Assembly: GCF_003709565.1 (NCBI RefSeq)
Contig: NZ_QNRC01000002.1
Location: 186,001-250,000 of the forward strand
DNA length: 64,000 nt
Reading direction: 5' to 3'
DNA from: Paracoccus sigandri
GTDB lineage: Bacteria > Pseudomonadota > Alphaproteobacteria > Rhodobacterales > Rhodobacteraceae
Below the pieces are notes generated by a model. The model saw only the letters and a list, made by a program, of their open reading frames with translations. It was not told the DNA's origin and did not search any database. The position numbers and the translations under genes were made by a program. Positions within the stretch are counted from its first letter, which is position 1. Each line of letters opens with the position of its first letter. Of this stretch, positions 53,823 to 63,141 are shown piece after piece.

Positions 53823-54692
53823 ATGATCCTCAAGAACTCCCATGCGCTTCTGGCGGCCCTGGCCCTGGCGGCCGCGCCGGCCTTCGCCCAGGATGCCGAG
53901 ACGCCCGCCCCCGAGGATGCCACGACCGAGCAGCCCGCCGCCCCGGCTGAAACCGCGCCCGAAGCGGGGACCGAACCGGCGACTGAACCGGCGGCGGACG
54001 AAGCCGCGCCGGCCGAGGATGCGCCCGGCGACGCCGCCACGGGCGAGGAAGCGGCCGAAGGCGAGACGCCCGCCCCCGCCGAAACCGCACCTGGCGCCGA
54101 GCAGGAGGCCGAGGCCGAGCCGGGCGAGCCGCGCGTGGGCAGCTATTACGTGCGCTCGACGCATAACGACTGGACGGTGCGCTGCATCAGGACCGAGGAA
54201 GGCCCCGATCCCTGCGAGCTTTACCAGCTGATGCAGGACCAGGAGGACAACGCGGTCGCCGAGATGACGCTGATCCCGCTGCGCAACGGCAATGTCGCCG
54301 CCGGGGCGACGCTGATCGCACCGCTGGAAACCGACCTGATCCAGGGCCTGGGCTTCGGCGTCGACAATGCCGAGCCGCGCGGCTATCCGTTCAGCTTCTG
54401 CGCGCCGGTGGGCTGCGTCTCGCGCATGGGCTTCACGCCGGACGAGCTGAACGGCATGAAGCGCGGCAACAAGGCCGTGGTGACGCTGCTGCCCTTCGGC
54501 GCCGATCCCGAACAGCCGGTTCGCCTGGACCTGTCGCTGTCGGGCTTCACCGCCGCCTTCAACGAGGTGCAGCAGCTGGCCGAAGAGGCCGGCGACGCCG
54601 CGCCCACCGTGATCGAGGAAAGCAATACCCCGGCCCCGGAAGCCACCAGCCCCGAAAACACGGAAATGGAAACGCCCGAAGCCGCCGAATAA
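53823..54692 (+). CDS. invasion-associated locus B (IalB) family exported protein
   Basis: A 289-residue exported protein. After the signal peptide (ending PAFAQ, about residue 23) there is a long acidic Pro/Ala/Glu/Thr-rich region (about 24-100) and the IalB domain (about 105-250): NDWTVRCIRTEEGPDPCEL, IPLRNGNVAAGATLIAPL, FSFCAPVGCVSRMGF with two Cys pairs. IalB was first seen in Bartonella, but homologues are widespread in non-pathogenic alphaproteobacteria. Role unknown, probably envelope. ATG 53823 (MILKNSHALL) is chosen as the signal start. A terminator follows. Confidence 0.88.
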   Translation: MILKNSHALLAALALAAAPAFAQDAETPAPEDATTEQPAAPAETAPEAGTEPATEPAADEAAPAEDAPGDAATGEEAAEGETPAPAETAPGAEQEAEAEPGEPRVGSYYVRSTHNDWTVRCIRTEEGPDPCELYQLMQDQEDNAVAEMTLIPLRNGNVAAGATLIAPLETDLIQGLGFGVDNAEPRGYPFSFCAPVGCVSRMGFTPDELNGMKRGNKAVVTLLPFGADPEQPVRLDLSLSGFTAAFNEVQQLAEEAGDAAPTVIEESNTPAPEATSPENTEMETPEAAE

Positions 54693-54720
54693 GCGCGCCC
54701 ACGGGGTTCCAGAACGACGA

Positions 54721-54749
54721 AACCGCGCCCCTCGGGGGCGCGGTTTTTT
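54721..54749 (+). terminator. intrinsic terminator after the IalB-like gene
   Basis: Perfect eleven-base stem AACCGCGCCCC / GGGGCGCGGTT with a TCG loop and six T from 54744. It also separates this gene from the convergent ketosynthase gene. Confidence 0.9.
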
Positions 54750-54778
54750 CATGGTTTCGTCCTGATTGGCGGCGGTTT

Positions 54779-56110
54779 TCAGATCCGGCGCAGCGCGATC
54801 ACCGCGTTCAGCCCGCCGAAGGCGAAGGCGTTCGACAGGACCGCATCGACCCGCGCCTCGCGCGCCTCGTTCGGGACCACGTCCAGCGCGCATTCGGGAT
54901 CGGCTTCCTCGTATCCGATGGTCGGCGCGATCACGCCCTCACGCAGCGCCATCAGGCAGGCCAGAAGCTCGACCGCGCCGGTGCCGCCGATCAGGTGGCC
55001 ATGCATCGACTTGGTGGACGAGATCATCAGCCGGTCGGCGTGATGGCCGAAGGCATGGGCGACGGCAGCGCATTCGGTCTTGTCATTGGCCGCCGTTCCG
55101 GTCCCGTGGGCATTGATATAGCCGATCTGGTCCGGGTTCAGCCCGGCATCGCGCACCGCCCCGGTGATCGCGCGTTCCGCGCCATGGGCCGAGGGCATGA
55201 CGATGTCCTGCGCGTCCGAGGACATGGCGAAGCCCACCACCTCGGCCAGGATCTCGGCGCCCCGCGCGCGGGCATGTTCCAGGTCCTCGAAGACGAAGAC
55301 GCCCGCCCCCTCGCCCTGGACCATGCCGTTGCGATTGGCGGAAAACGGGCGGCAGGCGTCCTTGGACATGACCCGCAGCCCCTCCCAGGCCTTCACGCCG
55401 CCGAAGCACAGCATCGCCTCGGAGCCGCCGGTCAGCATCACCTGCGCCGCGCCCGAGCGCACCATCTGGAAGGCCAGTCCCATCGCGTGGTTGGAACTGG
55501 CGCAGGCGGTGGCCACGGTGAAGGACGGGCCGCGCAGCCCGTATTCCATGCTGACATGGCTGGCGGCGGCATTGTTCATCAGCTTGGGGACGACGAAGGG
55601 ATGGACGCGGTTCTTGCCTTCCTCGTAGACGGCGCGGTAATTCTCGTCCCAGGTGTTCAGCCCGCCGCCCGCGGTGCCCAGCACGACGCCCGCGCGCAAC
55701 CCCAGCGCGCCCTGGAAGTTCAGCCCCGCCTGGGCCACGGCCTGCCGGGCCGCCAGCAGGGTGAACTGGGTGAACTTGTCATAGAGCAGGATCTGCTGGC
55801 GGTTGAAGTAATCCTCGGCCCGCCAGTCGTGGATCTGCCCGCCGATCTGGATCGACAGCCTCTCGACATCGCGGAACTGCAGCTGGCTGATGCCGCAGCG
55901 CCCCTCGCGGAAGGCCTCCAGCGTGGCCGGCACGTCATGGCCAAGCGCGTTGACGGTGCCGGCGCCGGTGATGACGACGCGGCGCAACCCGCCGCGCGCC
56001 TCGGGTTCGGGGCCGCAGGCCGCCTCGGGCGCGGCCAGCCCGCGATCCACCTGGTCTTCCGGGGCCGCCGGCCGCGCTGATTTCTTGCCGCCGTCCTTCT
56101 TGCCGCTCAT
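54779..56110 (-). CDS. beta-ketoacyl-ACP synthase with charged N-terminal extension
   Basis: A 443-residue KAS I/II-type condensing enzyme. The nucleophile C203 lies in TACASSNHAMG, H335 in INAHGTGTAANDK, K367 and H370 in SSTKSMHGHLIGGTGAV: all active-site residues are present. The first 42 residues (Lys, Pro, Glu and Ala rich) precede the usual LRRVVITGAGTVN start and are unusual. It overlaps the acyl carrier protein gene (ATGA) and lies after lpxD, so it probably serves a dedicated acyl chain rather than bulk fatty-acid synthesis, for which another fabF is expected. Confidence 0.9.
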   Translation of the reverse strand: MSGKKDGGKKSARPAAPEDQVDRGLAAPEAACGPEPEARGGLRRVVITGAGTVNALGHDVPATLEAFREGRCGISQLQFRDVERLSIQIGGQIHDWRAEDYFNRQQILLYDKFTQFTLLAARQAVAQAGLNFQGALGLRAGVVLGTAGGGLNTWDENYRAVYEEGKNRVHPFVVPKLMNNAAASHVSMEYGLRGPSFTVATACASSNHAMGLAFQMVRSGAAQVMLTGGSEAMLCFGGVKAWEGLRVMSKDACRPFSANRNGMVQGEGAGVFVFEDLEHARARGAEILAEVVGFAMSSDAQDIVMPSAHGAERAITGAVRDAGLNPDQIGYINAHGTGTAANDKTECAAVAHAFGHHADRLMISSTKSMHGHLIGGTGAVELLACLMALREGVIAPTIGYEEADPECALDVVPNEAREARVDAVLSNAFAFGGLNAVIALRRI

Positions 56111-56373
56111 ATGGCCTTTTCCGCCACCAGCCGTTCGACGGCGGCGATGATCGTGCCCATGTTGGTGATGTCGAAATCGGACTTGTCGGGCTCATTGGCG
56201 TTGAAGGGGATCGAGATGTCGAATTCCTCCTCCAGCGCGAAGATCGATTCGACCAGCCCCAGGCTGTCGATCCCCAGTTCCTCGGGGGTGGCCTCGTCGG
56301 TGATCTGGTCGGGCTCCAGCATGGCCTGCTCGGCGATGATGGCCTTGATACGGGTTTTGATGGTGTCGGACAT
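56107..56373 (-). CDS. acyl carrier protein (second, specialised)
   Basis: An 88-residue acyl carrier protein. Phosphopantetheine attachment serine S37 is in LGIDSLGLVESI. The acidic helix II is normal, but the C-terminal part (PFNANEPDKSDFDITNMG) differs from housekeeping AcpP. Coupled to the ketosynthase and 12 bases after lpxD, it is likely the carrier for that enzyme's acyl chains. Confidence 0.9.
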   Translation of the reverse strand: MSDTIKTRIKAIIAEQAMLEPDQITDEATPEELGIDSLGLVESIFALEEEFDISIPFNANEPDKSDFDITNMGTIIAAVERLVAEKAI

Positions 56374-56385
56374 GGTCCCTCCTGC

Positions 56386-57486
56386 TCAGCCCTTTTCCAG
56401 CAGTCGTGTAACGGTTTCCTGAAGTTTTGCCAGTTGTTGCGCCATGCGCGGCAAACGGCGCACGGCCTTCTGGATCTCCATCTGGGTATCCATCCTGACC
56501 GCCGGATTGCCCAGGATGACCCGGCCTGCCGGAACGCGGGTGAAGATCTTGCTGGCGCCGCCCGCGATCACGTCGTCGCCGATCTCGATATTGTCGTTGA
56601 CGCCGACCTTGCCGGCCAGCACCACGCGGTTGCCGACCCTCGCGGAACCGGCGATGCCCACCTGCGAACACAGCAGGCAGTCCTCGCCCACCGCGACGTT
56701 GTGGCCCAGCATCACCAGGTTGTCGATCTTGGTGCCCGAGCCCACGCGGGTCGAGCGGATCGTGCCGCGGTCGATGGTGGAATTCGCGCCGATCTCGACA
56801 TCGTCGCCGATCTCGACCCCGCCGAGCGAATGGATGCGGGTCCAGTGCTGCGCCTTGATCTCGGCGCGCTCGCCCAGGGTGCGGCGGATCTCCTCGATGC
56901 CGGATTCCTCGGGGGTGACGAAGGAAAAGCCGTCCCCGCCGATCGAGGCGCCGGGCTGCACGATCAGCCGGTCGCCCGCCGTCACCCCATGGGCGATGCG
57001 CACGCCGGGGTGGATCAGCGCATCGTCGCCTAGCCGGCTGCCGCGCCCGATCGAGACATGGCTGGCGATGCGCGCCCGCGCGCCGATCACCACATCCGCG
57101 CCGATCACCACGAAGGGGCCGATGGCCGCGCCCTCGCCGATCCGGGCCGAGGGGTCGATCACGGCCGTCGAGTGGATGCCGGGCGCGATGTCGGGGCCGG
57201 TATCGAAGGCGCGGGTCAGCCCGGCCATCACCAGGCGCGGGCGCGGGGCGAAGATCGCGGCGCGCAGCCCGTAGGCCTCGGGGTCCATCCCCTCGGCCAG
57301 GATCGCCAGGCAGCCGGGCTTCAGCGTCTCGGCATATTTCGGCGACATGGCCAGTGCGATGACCCCGCCCCGGTCGCCGGCGGGCTGGGTCGCGCCGGGC
57401 TCGGCCGCGCCGGTCACCTCCAGCGCCTCATCCCCCCAGCTGCGCGCCTCCAGCGCATGCGCCAATTCTGCGATCGTCACGGTCAT
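56386..57486 (-). CDS. lpxD: UDP-3-O-(3-hydroxyacyl)glucosamine N-acyltransferase
   Basis: A 366-residue left-handed beta-helix acyltransferase of lipid A synthesis. The N-terminal uridine-binding domain covers about 1-105; hexapeptide repeats follow ([20 protein letters not shown] split in sixes, [14 protein letters not shown] units), with the catalytic His in [13 protein letters not shown]-terminal helical extension [22 protein letters not shown]. Usually lpxD is in the bamA-lpxD-fabZ-lpxA cluster; here it stands with an ACP and a ketosynthase instead, so this may be a second lpxD or a relocated one. Confidence 0.9.
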   Translation of the reverse strand: MTVTIAELAHALEARSWGDEALEVTGAAEPGATQPAGDRGGVIALAMSPKYAETLKPGCLAILAEGMDPEAYGLRAAIFAPRPRLVMAGLTRAFDTGPDIAPGIHSTAVIDPSARIGEGAAIGPFVVIGADVVIGARARIASHVSIGRGSRLGDDALIHPGVRIAHGVTAGDRLIVQPGASIGGDGFSFVTPEESGIEEIRRTLGERAEIKAQHWTRIHSLGGVEIGDDVEIGANSTIDRGTIRSTRVGSGTKIDNLVMLGHNVAVGEDCLLCSQVGIAGSARVGNRVVLAGKVGVNDNIEIGDDVIAGGASKIFTRVPAGRVILGNPAVRMDTQMEIQKAVRRLPRMAQQLAKLQETVTRLLEKG

Positions 57487-57511
57487 GTCGGTTCCCCTTC
57501 GAGGGGAGGAC

Positions 57512-59179
57512 TTAATCCGTCCGGCCGCCCGAATCCAGTGCGGCCTTCTCCATCAGCGCCCAAAGCGCGGCGTCGCGGCCATAGATATCCTCGAAGAAGG
57601 CGATCCCGCCATCCGCATCGGGATAGGCAGTGAAATAGACCAGATGCACCGGAACGTTCGGCGTCAGCGCCAGCCAGCGTTCGCGTCCGCCCTCCAGCGC
57701 GCGGCGGAACATGGCCTGCGGATCGTCGGTCTGCTGCGACAGCAGCGCATGGGCCAGGTCGAACGGATCGCCGATGCGGATGCAGCCGTTGGAATAGGCC
57801 CGGCTGCGATTGGCGAACAGGTGCTTGGTCGGCGTGTCGTGCAGATAGATGTTCCACGGGTTGGGAAAGATGAACTTGACCAGCCCCAGCGCATTGTCGT
57901 CGCCCGGCTTCTGCCGCAGCCGATAGGGGAAATTCGCCGCCGTATAGCGCGAGAAATCGATCTGGCCGCGCGGGATCACCCGCCCCTGCCCGTCGACGAC
58001 ATCCAGATGCGATACCGCGTGCCGGTTGGCCTTCAGCTGCGGCAGATAGTCCCGCACCGTCATCGAGCGCGGCACGTTCCAGCGCGGATTGACGACGACA
58101 TATTCCATCTGGTCGGAAAACTCCGGCGTCTGGCGGTCGGGATCGGCCGTGCCGACGACGGTGCGGGTCTCGAAGATCTGCCGGCCGCCGTCGAGGATCC
58201 GCGCCTTGAATTCCGGGATGTTCACCCAGACATGGCGCGCCTCCAGGTCCTCGCCGCCCAGCCAGCGCATCCGCTCCAGCGCCATCAGGATGCGCTGCGT
58301 GCCCTGGTCGGCGCCCGCGTTCAGCGCCCGGATCGTGCGCGGCCCGGCGATTCCGTCGGCAGGCAGCCCGATGGCCTGCTGATAGCGCGCGACCTCGGCC
58401 GACAGCGCCTCATCGTAAAGATCGGGCGCGCCGGGCGCCGCAAAGCCGATGGATGCCAGCCGTTCACGCAGCAGCGCCACGCCCGGATCGCGCATTCCGG
58501 GCCGCCACAGCGCCTCGGGCACGGCGGGAAGGCCCGGCGGCACCACCAGGTCCTGCCGCGCGGCCAGCGCCTGCTGCAGGGCGCGATAGGCCGGATGGCG
58601 CGGCGCGACCGAGGCCAGATAGCCCGCCGGGTCGCCGCTGGCCGCGAATTCGGCCATCATCCGATCCACCGGCGGCCGCCTGACCTGGCGATGGATCTGC
58701 GGATCGACCGCCGAAGGCCGGACCATGCCGCCGCTCAGATCGGACAGATAGCGCGCCAGCACGCGCGCGTGAGCCAATTCTGCGGCCAGTTCCGAAGGCA
58801 GGTCCCGACCGTCGCCGGCCAGCGTGTCGGGGCGATAGCGCGCGGCGGGAATGCCATGGGCGGGACTGGCCGTGACCGCTTGCCGCAGCGCGTCGCGAAG
58901 CGCCTGCCCCTCGGGACCCGCAAAGACCGGCCGCAGCCCGTTCGAGCCGTAGAAGGCCGCCAGCACCGGGGAATCGGCCACGGCGCGGGCCAGCGCCATC
59001 TCGACCTCCGAGAACTCCAGCCGCGGGGGGACGGCGGCGGCGACCCGCAAGGTTCCGGGCTGCGGCACGATGGCCTGCGGCAGGGCGGCCTGTGGCAAGG
59101 CGGTCTGCGCAACCACCGGTTGCAGGGGCGCGATCAGGGCCAGACAGCCGACCGCAATCGATCTCGAAAGCCGCAACAT
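57512..59179 (-). CDS. L,D-transpeptidase (YcbB/LdtD type)
   Basis: A 555-residue exported enzyme that crosslinks peptidoglycan stems between diaminopimelate residues. After a signal peptide (about 1-24) comes a helical scaffold domain, a peptidoglycan-binding domain (about 225-280; [27 protein letters not shown]) and a YkuD catalytic domain (about 310-480) with catalytic Cys in [10 protein letters not shown] and His about 18 residues before. The large domain before the YkuD fold marks the YcbB branch. Confidence 0.9.
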   Translation of the reverse strand: MLRLSRSIAVGCLALIAPLQPVVAQTALPQAALPQAIVPQPGTLRVAAAVPPRLEFSEVEMALARAVADSPVLAAFYGSNGLRPVFAGPEGQALRDALRQAVTASPAHGIPAARYRPDTLAGDGRDLPSELAAELAHARVLARYLSDLSGGMVRPSAVDPQIHRQVRRPPVDRMMAEFAASGDPAGYLASVAPRHPAYRALQQALAARQDLVVPPGLPAVPEALWRPGMRDPGVALLRERLASIGFAAPGAPDLYDEALSAEVARYQQAIGLPADGIAGPRTIRALNAGADQGTQRILMALERMRWLGGEDLEARHVWVNIPEFKARILDGGRQIFETRTVVGTADPDRQTPEFSDQMEYVVVNPRWNVPRSMTVRDYLPQLKANRHAVSHLDVVDGQGRVIPRGQIDFSRYTAANFPYRLRQKPGDDNALGLVKFIFPNPWNIYLHDTPTKHLFANRSRAYSNGCIRIGDPFDLAHALLSQQTDDPQAMFRRALEGGRERWLALTPNVPVHLVYFTAYPDADGGIAFFEDIYGRDAALWALMEKAALDSGGRTD

Positions 59180-59485
59180 CCCAACCTCGCGCCCGGATTA
59201 TGCTTTATTTCTCGCATTTTCGCGGATTTTGGTCCATATGAGACGATCATTCGGCCGCAGCATCCGCGGGTCCCGTGGCATTCCCGCCACAGCATTGCGC
59301 CCTCGATGCCACAACCACAGGTATCGGCAAAAACCCGCCGATCGTTGCCTGCAAACATCACAATCCGCAGGAATCTGTTCCCGAACACGCGAGGATTTGA
59401 CATATTGTTAGCAAGTTCGGGGTAAACTCCGGACGCGCCGCGAAACGCGTGGCAAAAAAGAACGAAGCAGGACAGGCGATCTGAC
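59180..59485. other. divergent intergenic region
   Basis: About 306 bases between the L,D-transpeptidase and the DUF882 gene, both envelope genes. It has AT-rich patches, a TTGACA at 59397-59402 with no well-spaced -10, a TGTTC-CC-GAACA palindrome (59376-59387) and a short hairpin GTGGC / GCCAC (59275-59290). No gene seen. Confidence 0.5.
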
Positions 59486-60046
59486 ATGACAATGGACCTT
59501 ATCTCCCGTCGCGGCATCATGGGTGTCTTCGCGGCGACGACGGTTGCGGCTGCGCCGGTGATGGCGAATGCCTTCGGCTTCCTCCGCGGCGCGGGCGACA
59601 TGCGGCGGGTCCGCATGTATTCGGGCAGGACCGGCGAAAGCATCGACACCGTCTACTGGGTCGACGGCAAGTACATTCGCGAAGCGCTGAACGAGATCAA
59701 CATCTTCATGCGCGACTGGCGGACCGGACAGGCGATCGGCATCGACCCGCGCGCCGTCGACGTGGCGGCGGCCTCGCACCGGCTGCTGCAGACCAACGAA
59801 CCCTACATGATGCTGTCGGGCTACCGCTCTCCGCAGACCAATGCGATGCTGCGCCGGACCTCGGGCGGGGTTGCGCAGAACTCGCTGCACGTGACCGGCA
59901 AGGCGGCGGACCTGCGGCTGAAATCGCGCTCGGTCAACCAGATGTACCAGGCGGCGCTGTCCTGCCGGGCGGGCGGCGTCGGCAAATATTCGCGCTCGAA
60001 CTTCGTCCACATGGATTGCGGCCCGGTGCGCAGCTGGGGTTCCTGA
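59486..60046 (+). CDS. Tat-exported DUF882/M15-like peptidase
   Basis: A 186-residue protein with a twin-arginine signal (SRRGIMGVFAATTVAAAP) and an M15C/DUF882 domain (about 50-180). Zinc-site segments are SGYRSPQTNAML, SLHVTGKAADLRL (His-x6-Asp) and NFVHMDCG (second His). Homologues such as YcbK are near the L,D-transpeptidase YcbB in enterobacteria, and this gene is likewise divergent from a YcbB-type enzyme. Probably a cell-wall peptidase; exact bond unknown. Confidence 0.88.
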   Translation: MTMDLISRRGIMGVFAATTVAAAPVMANAFGFLRGAGDMRRVRMYSGRTGESIDTVYWVDGKYIREALNEINIFMRDWRTGQAIGIDPRAVDVAAASHRLLQTNEPYMMLSGYRSPQTNAMLRRTSGGVAQNSLHVTGKAADLRLKSRSVNQMYQAALSCRAGGVGKYSRSNFVHMDCGPVRSWGS

Positions 60047-60355
60047 CCCTCCTGCCCTGCGCCCCTGTCCTCATGTCCCGTCCCCGCGACCGGACGCCTG
60101 CCTGATGCCGCCCGATCCCTGCTCGGGCGGTTCAGCCATTTCCGGTGCCCGATTTCCGGCGACGGCTTTTCCCTGCCCGGCCAATGCGGAGTATAACGGC
60201 AGCGAATCCCGCGGTTTTCATCGTGAAATCAACTTTCTGCACCGCGATCTTGTGACCAGATGCGGCATTGACACCGGGGCGAAGCTTGGCGACCCTTGCA
60301 GAAGCCCGGCCGGCTTGCGGTCGCGGCGGGATCGAAGGAGCATCGAACACCCCGC
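60047..60355. other. intergenic region before the TetR regulator
   Basis: About 309 bases. A hairpin CCGCCCGA / TCGGGCGG (60108-60130) is a weak terminator for the DUF882 gene. A TTGACA at 60268-60273 has only GACCCT at the right distance, so I do not call a promoter. No coding frame seen. Confidence 0.5.
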
Positions 60356-60943
60356 ATGAGTTCGCAAGACAGCCGCCGCGTTCGCACCCTCAAACGGATC
60401 CAGGCCACCGCGATCCGCCTCGCCATCGCCGAGGGCCTGAACAACATCACCACCGAAACCATCGCCCGCGAGGCGGGAATCAGCACCCGCACCTTCTTCA
60501 ACTATTATCCCTACAAGGAAGCCGCGATCATGGGGCCGCCGCCGGACTATCCGGCCGAGGCGGCCGAGCGCTTCGTCGCCGGCCGCGGGCGGCTGATCGA
60601 CGACCTGCACATGCTGATCGCCGCCCATCTGGGCCGCTTCGTGGAAGAACGCGACCTGGTCGCCGACATGCTGCGGCTGAGCGAGACCGACCAGAAGCTG
60701 CTGGCGCTGCGCCAGAATGCGGTCCTGGCCCGGCGCGCGCAGCTGAGCGAGATGCTGCGCCGCAGGATGCCGACGATCAAGCCGGCCATGGCCGAGATCC
60801 TGGCCGCCGCCATCGTCGCCGCCACCAATACCGCCACCGTCGACTGGGCGATGGGCGCCCGCGAGGATTTCCTGGAGGCCGCGCGCGAGAACCTCGACAT
60901 GATCCTGCCCGCCGCCACGATGCTGACGGCGAAGGCGGAGTGA
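60356..60943 (+). CDS. TetR-family transcriptional regulator
   Basis: A 195-residue regulator. The N-terminal helix-turn-helix is at about 10-55 (RIQATAIRLAIAEGLNNITTE, IAREAGISTRTFFNYYPYKE). The ligand domain is all helical and unassigned. ATG 60356 (MSSQDSRRVR) is taken over the frame open from 60296. It is convergent with the RutR-like gene; the ends are three bases apart. Target unknown. Confidence 0.88.
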   Translation: MSSQDSRRVRTLKRIQATAIRLAIAEGLNNITTETIAREAGISTRTFFNYYPYKEAAIMGPPPDYPAEAAERFVAGRGRLIDDLHMLIAAHLGRFVEERDLVADMLRLSETDQKLLALRQNAVLARRAQLSEMLRRRMPTIKPAMAEILAAAIVAATNTATVDWAMGAREDFLEAARENLDMILPAATMLTAKAE

Positions 60944-60946
60944 CGT

Positions 60947-61564
60947 TCAGGGGCTGAGCATCCGCCGGTAGAGATTGTCCAGAAACGCCCCCGCCTCGGC
61001 GAAGGGGTCGTGGCCGGGGCCCAGCACCGCGCGGACCTGGGTGTCGAAATCCGCGTAATGCTGGGTCAGCGCCCAGATCGAGAAGATCAGGTGATGCGGA
61101 TCGACCGGGGCCAGGCGCCCCGCCGCGATCCAGCCGCGAATCGTGCCGACAGCGGCCTCGACCAGCTCGCGCAGATGCCCGCCCAGGATCTCGTTCAGAT
61201 GCGGCGCGCCCTGCATGACCTCATGGGCGAAAAGCCGGCTTTCGCGAGGATAGTCGCGCGACATGTCCAGCTTGGCGCGGACATAGCGCAGCACTTCCTC
61301 CAGCGGCTCGCCCTCGGGGTCGATGGCGCGCAGCGGCGCCAGCCACATGTCCAGCTGCGCGGTCAGCAGCGTGCGGTGGATCTCGTCCTTCGAGTCGAAA
61401 TAGTAGAGCACGTTGGGCTTGGACAAGCCCGCCGATTCGGCGATCTGGTCGATGGTCGAGCCGCGAAAGCCATGCGCCGCGAAGGCCGTCAGCGCGCCCT
61501 CGAGGATCAATTCCCGGTTGCGCTTCTGGATGCGCGTCATCTGGGGCGGGCTCTCGTCGCTCAT
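60947..61564 (-). CDS. rutR: RutR-like TetR-family regulator of pyrimidine catabolism
   Basis: A 205-residue TetR protein: helix-turn-helix at about 12-58 (ALTAFAAHGFRGSTIDQIAE, SAGLSKPNVLYYFDSKDEIH), and a RutR-type C-terminal domain (VMQGAPHLNEIL, ALTQHYADFDTQVRAVLG). RutR binds uracil and controls pyrimidine use. ATG 61564 follows GGAGAG. It is divergent from amidohydrolase and dihydropyrimidinase genes with a RutR-type operator between, which supports the assignment. Confidence 0.88.
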   Translation of the reverse strand: MSDESPPQMTRIQKRNRELILEGALTAFAAHGFRGSTIDQIAESAGLSKPNVLYYFDSKDEIHRTLLTAQLDMWLAPLRAIDPEGEPLEEVLRYVRAKLDMSRDYPRESRLFAHEVMQGAPHLNEILGGHLRELVEAAVGTIRGWIAAGRLAPVDPHHLIFSIWALTQHYADFDTQVRAVLGPGHDPFAEAGAFLDNLYRRMLSP

Positions 61565-61865
61565 CGTCTCTCCGTCGGGATGGCTCTGTGGGATGGTTCT
61601 GCGGGATGGCTCATTCATGGGCAGTAAACCGAATTTTGCGATCCGACCAGCACCGGCGCTTGACTGACCAACGCCCCGTGCTAGCCTGAGCCTGACCGTT
61701 TGGTCAATATTTGGCAAGGAATATCAATGCCGCCCCAGCCATCGGCCCGGAACGGACGCGGGAAAGCGGCCTGCCGGACCCGCGCGAAGCCGATGGTCCG
61801 GGCGCGCCGACCCATCGAAGCCGACCCCGCGCGAAGACGGGGCGGACAGACAGGAAGGAAGCTCG
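61565..61865. other. control region of the pyrimidine-catabolism operon
   Basis: About 301 bases. It contains the RutR-type operator (61692-61707), a second related half-pair TTGACTGACCAA (61660-61671) and a 48-codon open frame (61727-61873) with a good ribosome-binding site. Confidence 0.7.
61692..61707. promoter_or_regulatory. RutR-type operator
   Basis: CTGACCGTTTGGTCAA matches the RutR consensus TTGACCA-N2-TGGTCAA at 12 of 14 defined positions. It lies between the divergent rutR-like gene and the pyrimidine-catabolism genes. Confidence 0.75.
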
Positions 61866-61873
61866 ATGAGTGA
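61727..61873 (+). CDS. possible 48-residue leader peptide
   Basis: ATG at 61727 has AAGGA six bases before it and lies 20 bases after the RutR operator. The frame encodes a very basic peptide (MPPQPSARNGRGKAAC and more Arg/Pro-rich residues) and ends by overlapping the start of the amidohydrolase gene by eight bases. It could couple translation to the next gene, or be a chance frame in G+C-rich DNA. Confidence 0.3.
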   Translation: MPPQPSARNGRGKAACRTRAKPMVRARRPIEADPARRRGGQTGRKLDE

Positions 61874-63131
61874 CGCAGGCGGACCGGCCGCGGCCGCGAA
61901 CATGAAGGTGAATTCCGAAAGGCTGTGGGACAGCCTGATGGAGATGGCGAAGATCGGCCCCGGCGTCGCGGGCGGCAACAACCGCCAGACCCTGACCGAT
62001 GCCGATGCCGAAGGCCGCGCGCTGTTTCGCGACTGGTGCGAGGCGGCCGGCATGACCATGGGGCTGGACCGCATGGGCAACATGTTCATGCGCCACGAGG
62101 GGGCCGAGCCCGACCTGGACCCGGTCTATATCGGCAGCCACCTGGACACCCAGCCCACGGGGGGCAAATACGACGGCGTGCTGGGGGTGCTGTCGGGGCT
62201 GGAGGTGGTGCGCTCGATCCGCGACATGGGGCTGGTGACGCGGCGGCCGATCGTGGTGACCAACTGGACCAACGAGGAAGGCGCGCGCTTCGCCCCGGCC
62301 ATGCTGGCCTCGGGCGTCTTCGCGGGCGAGCTGACCGAGGATTACGCCAACAGCCGCGAGGATGCCGAGGGGCTGCGCTTCGGCGACGAGCTGGACCGCA
62401 TCGGCTGGCGCGGCGACGAGGCGCCGGGCGCGCGCAGGGTCCATGCGATGTTCGAATATCACATCGAGCAGGGCCCGATCCTGGAGGCCGAGGGCAAGCA
62501 GATCGGCGTCGTCACCCATGGCCAGGGGTTGTGGTGGCTGCAGGTGACGCTGACCGGCAAGGATGCGCATACCGGCTCGACCCCGATGAACATGCGGGTG
62601 AATGCGGGGCTGGGCATGGCGCGGATCATCGAGGCGGTGCATCGCATCGCCATGGATCACCAGCCCAATGCCGTCGGCGCGGTGGGGCAGATGAATGTCT
62701 GGCCGAATTCGCGCAACGTGATTCCCGGCCGCGCGGTGTTCACCATCGACTTCCGCAGCCCGGACCTGGAAAAGCTGACCGCCATGCGGGCCCGGCTGGA
62801 GACCGAGGCGGCCGCGATCGCCGCGGAGCTGGGGCTGGGCATCGGGATCGAGCCGGTCGGCCATTTCGATCCGGTCAGCTTCGATCCGGCACTGGTCGAC
62901 ATGGTGCGCGGCGCGGCCGAGCGGCTGGGTTACAGCCACATGGATATCGTTTCGGGCGCGGGCCATGACGCCTGCTGGATCAACAAGGTCGCGCCGACGG
63001 TGATGATCATGTGTCCCTGCGTGGACGGGCTGAGCCATAACGAGGCCGAGGAGATCAGCCCGGAATGGGCGGCGGCGGGCTGCGACGTGCTGCTGCATGC
63101 GGTGCTGGAGGCGGCCGAGGTGGTGCGCTGA
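61866..63131 (+). CDS. Zn-dependent N-carbamoyl-amino-acid amidohydrolase (beta-ureidopropionase type)
   Basis: A 421-residue M20-fold enzyme of the hydantoinase/carbamoylase family. Metal ligands appear in IGSHLDTQPTGGKYDG, TNWTNEEGARFAP and the late SHNEAEEI; HIEQGPILEAEGK and GKDAHTGSTPM are in the lid/dimer domain. In the reductive pyrimidine pathway it splits N-carbamoyl-beta-alanine to beta-alanine, CO2 and ammonia. ATG 61866 follows AAGGAAG. A dihydropyrimidinase gene follows, supporting this role over general hydantoin use. Confidence 0.9.
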   Translation: MSDAGGPAAAANMKVNSERLWDSLMEMAKIGPGVAGGNNRQTLTDADAEGRALFRDWCEAAGMTMGLDRMGNMFMRHEGAEPDLDPVYIGSHLDTQPTGGKYDGVLGVLSGLEVVRSIRDMGLVTRRPIVVTNWTNEEGARFAPAMLASGVFAGELTEDYANSREDAEGLRFGDELDRIGWRGDEAPGARRVHAMFEYHIEQGPILEAEGKQIGVVTHGQGLWWLQVTLTGKDAHTGSTPMNMRVNAGLGMARIIEAVHRIAMDHQPNAVGAVGQMNVWPNSRNVIPGRAVFTIDFRSPDLEKLTAMRARLETEAAAIAAELGLGIGIEPVGHFDPVSFDPALVDMVRGAAERLGYSHMDIVSGAGHDACWINKVAPTVMIMCPCVDGLSHNEAEEISPEWAAAGCDVLLHAVLEAAEVVR

Positions 63132-63141
63132 GGCGCGACGG

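Noticed and set aside
60268..60296. TTGACA as promoter for the TetR gene
   Set aside because: The base positions 17 bases downstream read GACCCT, a poor -10 element.
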